From: JAJNPS01 sp031426185
GTDB lineage: Bacteria; Pseudomonadota; Alphaproteobacteria; Rhodobacterales; Rhodobacteraceae
Assembly (NCBI GenBank): GCA_031426185.1
Contig: JANPKV010000394.1
Coordinates: forward strand, 1-6,374
Reading direction: 5' to 3'
Length of the DNA: 6,374 nucleotides
Shown here: one piece after another, positions 5,254 to 6,374 of the stretch
How positions within the stretch are numbered: position 1 is the first letter of the stretch
Layout: each line of letters begins with the position of its first letter
Notes under the pieces: model-generated
What the model saw: only the letters and a program-made list of their open reading frames with translations
What the model was told of the DNA's origin: nothing
Database searches by the model: none
Made by a program: the position numbers and the translations under genes

Positions 5254-6374
5254 TCCCACTCAGATCAGCGCCGCCGTCATCGGCACCGGATTTATCGGCA
5301 CTGTCCATATCGGTGCGTTGCGCCGGCTGGGCGTTCCGATTGCCGGGGTGCTTGGCTCCAGCGCGGAGCGCGGGGCGGATCGGGCCCGGGCGTTGGGCAT
5401 CGGGCGCGCCTATGCATCGCTTGCCGACCTGTTGGCCGATCCGGTCGTGGATGTGGTCCACGTCACCTCGCCCAACGTCGCGCATTACCAACAGGTCAAG
5501 GCCATTCTGGCGGCGGGCAAGCACGTGATCTGCGAAAAGCCATTGGCAATGACATCCGCACAATCGGCCGAGATGGTGGACCTGGCCCGGACTAGCGGCA
5601 AGGTCGCGGCAGTCTGCTACAACACGCGGTTCTATCCCCTGAACCAGCAGGCGCGCGGCATGGTGGCGGCGGGCGATCTGGGCGACGTGCGTCTGATCTC
5701 GGGATCATATCATCAGGACTGGTTGGCCAAGGATACCGATTGGAACTGGCGGCTTGAGGTGGATGAGGGCGGTGCGCTGCGGTCGGTGGGCGACATCGGC
5801 ACGCATTGGCTGGACCTGACCAGCTTTATCGCGGGCCAGCGCATCGCGGCAGTCTTTGCCGAACTTGCGACCTTCTTTCCGGTGCGGCAAAAGCCGGTCG
5901 GACCGGTAGAGACCTTTTCGACGGCGACGGGGGCGACCGAACCGCGCACAATCGCCACCGATGACGCCGCCACGATCCTGCTGCGCTATGCCGGTGGCGC
6001 AAGGGGGGTGATGTCCACCAGCCAGATCAGCATGGGCCGCAAGAACGCGCTGACCTGGGAGATCGCCGGATCGGCGGCCTCGGCGGCCTGGCAGTCCGAA
6101 ACGCCGGACCACCTCTGGATCGGCCACCGCGATGCGCCGAACCAGATCCTGCAGCGCGATGGCAGCCTGATGAACCCAACCGGAGCGGCGGCGGCCTACC
6201 TGCCCGGCGGTCACGTCGAAGGATTTGCCGACACGTTCCACGCGCTTTTTGCACAGGTCTATCGCGACATCGCAGATGGCGCGCGCAGCAAAGACGCGAC
6301 CTATGCAAGCTTTGAAGATGGCCACCATGAAATGCTGGTCTGCGACGCGGTCCTGCAAAGCGCGCGGACAGGTG
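5246..6374 (+). CDS. Gfo/Idh/MocA-family NAD(P)-dependent oxidoreductase, 3' end outside window
   Basis: The frame runs without a stop from TTG 5246 to the window edge, giving 376 residues, which is near the usual family length, so few codons are probably missing. The N-terminal Rossmann fold shows AAVIGTGFIG (9-18, GxGxxG at 13-18), then VDVVHVTSPNVAHY and the signature CEKPLAM with E97, K98 and P99, where the lysine is catalytic. The C-terminal sheet domain carries GDIGTHWLDL with D183 and H187, the Asp/His pair that completes the active site in inositol dehydrogenase-like members. The family oxidises or reduces hydroxyls on sugars, sugar acids and inositols. The start overlaps the stop of SDR 2 by 8 nt, so the two are almost certainly translated from one message. 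It was identified by translating the frame directly. The exact substrate is unknown. Confidence 0.95.
   Translation, partial: MPDPTQISAAVIGTGFIGTVHIGALRRLGVPIAGVLGSSAERGADRARALGIGRAYASLADLLADPVVDVVHVTSPNVAHYQQVKAILAAGKHVICEKPLAMTSAQSAEMVDLARTSGKVAAVCYNTRFYPLNQQARGMVAAGDLGDVRLISGSYHQDWLAKDTDWNWRLEVDEGGALRSVGDIGTHWLDLTSFIAGQRIAAVFAELATFFPVRQKPVGPVETFSTATGATEPRTIATDDAATILLRYAGGARGVMSTSQISMGRKNALTWEIAGSAASAAWQSETPDHLWIGHRDAPNQILQRDGSLMNPTGAAAAYLPGGHVEGFADTFHALFAQVYRDIADGARSKDATYASFEDGHHEMLVCDAVLQSARTG

Noticed and set aside
4351..5259. 302-residue minus-strand open frame opposite SDR 2
   Set aside because: It is antisense to a complete SDR, with Gly/Arg/His-rich composition and no domain recognised.
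5705..6358. 217-residue minus-strand open frame near the right edge
   Set aside because: The plus-strand frame here is the Gfo/Idh protein with its DxxxH motif; the antisense frame has no family features.
1..6374. tRNA, rRNA, CRISPR array, insertion sequence or attachment site
   Set aside because: I saw no cloverleaf, regularly spaced repeats, transposase motifs or terminal inverted repeats on either strand.

Overview
The window is high-GC, tightly packed DNA. It looks like an alphaproteobacterial chromosome, most likely Rhodobacteraceae/Rhodobacterales. The evidence is the strong G/C preference at third codon positions, a TldD of alphaproteobacterial type, and, at the left edge, the start of a minus-strand gene whose first residues (MRHNILTG...) resemble the N-terminus of Rhodobacter cytochrome c oxidase subunit II as I remember it. 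The genus is an inference; no rRNA or other marker gene is present.

Layout. (1) 1-52, minus strand: first 17 codons of a secreted or membrane protein, possibly ctaC/coxB. (2) 53-324: a divergent intergenic region with weak promoter-like sequences for both directions. (3) 325-1746: tldD, complete. (4) 1821-2702: an ETHE1/Blh-like metallo-beta-lactamase-fold hydrolase, a candidate persulfide dioxygenase. (5) 2745-3458: a TVP38/TMEM64 (DedA-superfamily) membrane protein. These three genes run in the same direction with gaps of 74 and 42 bp. (6) 3459-3530: a short gap with a perfect TTGACA hexamer, where a second functional block begins. (7) 3531-3602: a 23-residue open frame with one of the best Shine-Dalgarno sequences in the window, overlapping the next gene by ATGA. 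(8) 3599-4375: SDR dehydrogenase 1. (9) 4376-4527: a gap containing a 23-bp dyad, a candidate operator. (10) 4528-5253: SDR dehydrogenase 2. (11) 5246 to beyond 6374: a Gfo/Idh/MocA-family dehydrogenase. It starts at TTG inside the end of SDR 2 and is still open at the window edge.

How the genes fit together. The left half is housekeeping: respiratory oxidase, peptide maturation or proteolysis, and possibly sulfane-sulfur handling next to a membrane protein. The right half has three NAD(P)-dependent oxidoreductases of two folds in one direction. This arrangement is typical of catabolic operons that oxidise a sugar, sugar acid, polyol or cyclitol. The substrate cannot be read from this window, and the transporter and downstream enzymes that would identify it lie outside it. 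The most unusual features are regulatory or translational: the short coupled leader frame, the Shine-Dalgarno sequence embedded in the conserved DGG codons of SDR 2 with a TTG start, the dyad between the SDR genes, and an enlarged glycine-rich loop in SDR 2.
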